Origin: Actinomycetota bacterium
Lineage (GTDB): Bacteria; Actinomycetota; Thermoleophilia; Gaiellales; Gaiellaceae
Direction of reading: 5' to 3'
Assembly (NCBI GenBank): GCA_005883245.1
Contig: VAXT01000025.1
Span: 1-5,176 of the forward strand
Length of the DNA stretch: 5,176 nt
Below, piece by piece: positions 4,744 through 5,176 of the stretch (position 1 is its first letter; the number at the start of each line of letters is the position of its first letter). A program made the position numbers and the translations under genes. The notes below the pieces were generated by a model. That model was not told the origin of the DNA and made no database searches. It saw nothing but the letters and a program-made list of their open reading frames with translations.

Positions 4744-5176
4744 ATGGAGATGGCACGGTTCGTCGAGTCGCTCGCTGCAGACGTGGCCGCGGTGGCCGCG
4801 GTCGGCGACGAGCAGACCCGCGCCGCAGCGGAGCGAGTGCTGCAGGCGATCCGCGGCTCGGCTGGGCTGCGCCTCCTGGACGCTCTCGGCGAGGCTGCGC
4901 TCGAGATCAGCGCGCAGTTGCCCGAGGGCCACATCGAGGTGCGGCTCCTGGGGCAGGACCCCGCGCTCGTGTACATCGCCGAGGAGGCAGCGCCTCCGGA
5001 GCCGGCGGCCGACGACGGGCTGACCGCGCGGATCACGCTCCGTCTCCCGGAGTCGCTCAAGGCCTCGATCGAGGCCGAGGCGGCTCGCGAAGGAATTTCC
5101 GTGAACAGCCTGATCGTCCGCGCCCTCTCGCGGGGCGCGGGCGGTCGGGTCCAGCGATCCGGCAAGAGGCTCCGAG
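4744..5176 (+). CDS. Ribbon-helix-helix (HicB-antitoxin-like) protein, 3' end outside window
   Basis: The frame opens at ATG 4744 and stays open to the window edge, giving 144 residues with the C-terminus missing. Residues 1-80 are mainly helical and acidic (MARFVESLAADVAAVAAVGDEQ), with EGHIEVRLLGQDPALVY at 61-77 as a possible beta stretch. A Pro/Ala/Glu linker (82-91) leads to a ribbon-helix-helix unit at about 94-131. Its strand is ARITLRLPESL, helix one is KASIEAEAAREG and helix two is SVNSLIVRALSRG, the pattern used by Arc/HicB-type DNA-binding proteins. A basic tail follows (RVQRSGKRLR). Such proteins are often annotated as HicB-family antitoxins, but no HicA-like toxin is visible and the N-terminal part is not the usual HicB fold, so a transcriptional regulator is as likely. 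The ATG at 4744 is supported by the promoter placement; ATG 4750 is an alternative. Confidence 0.8.
   Translation, partial: MEMARFVESLAADVAAVAAVGDEQTRAAAERVLQAIRGSAGLRLLDALGEAALEISAQLPEGHIEVRLLGQDPALVYIAEEAAPPEPAADDGLTARITLRLPESLKASIEAEAAREGISVNSLIVRALSRGAGGRVQRSGKRLR

Noticed and set aside
4736..5023. Small ORF starting at ATG 4736
   Set aside because: It lies in another frame over the RHH gene, is Arg/Ser-rich, and its ATG overlaps the -10 box of the promoter.
1..5176. tRNA, rRNA, CRISPR array, insertion sequence or prophage signal
   Set aside because: I saw no cloverleaf, regularly spaced repeat, transposase motif or terminal inverted repeat pair on either strand.

Overview
The window is a high-GC, almost fully coding bacterial chromosome segment with every supported gene on the + strand. 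It suggests an actinobacterium (Actinomycetota). The reasons are a ribosomal protein S1 with four S1 repeats and a long acidic tail, the rpsA-coaE order seen in that phylum, GTG and overlapping starts, and two promoters lying almost directly on their start codons. A deep lineage such as Thermoleophilia is plausible, but that is inference from general character and not from a marker gene.

Layout. The first 139 bases hold the C-terminal end of an unidentified gene. A 155-base gap containing a perfect 16-bp palindrome follows. Next is a tightly packed set of three genes: a VOC/PhnB-like protein (about 295-666), an S33-type alpha/beta hydrolase (663-1481) and a small single-pass membrane protein of unknown function (1481-1969). 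Their starts and stops overlap as GTGA and TGATG, so they are probably co-transcribed and translationally coupled. A 57-base gap carries a TATACT -10 element for rpsA (2027-3553, ribosomal protein S1). coaE (dephospho-CoA kinase, ending at 4112) follows with an unresolved start. It overlaps by GTGA with a short membrane-anchored lytic transglycosylase (4109-4642). A 101-base gap holds two small hairpins and a strong sigma-70-type promoter. That promoter places transcription at the ATG of the last gene, a protein with a C-terminal ribbon-helix-helix (HicB-antitoxin-like) domain that runs off the window end.

How the genes fit together. rpsA, coaE and the transglycosylase look like one housekeeping unit covering translation, the last step of CoA synthesis and peptidoglycan remodelling. 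The VOC-hydrolase-membrane set is a separate small-molecule or peptide-processing unit whose substrate cannot be read from sequence. The RHH gene starts a new, probably leaderless, transcription unit. No mobile element, CRISPR array, tRNA or rRNA was seen. Most of the window is ordinary. The points most worth a second look are the missing canonical start codon of coaE, the leaderless promoter of the RHH gene and the uncharacterised membrane protein.
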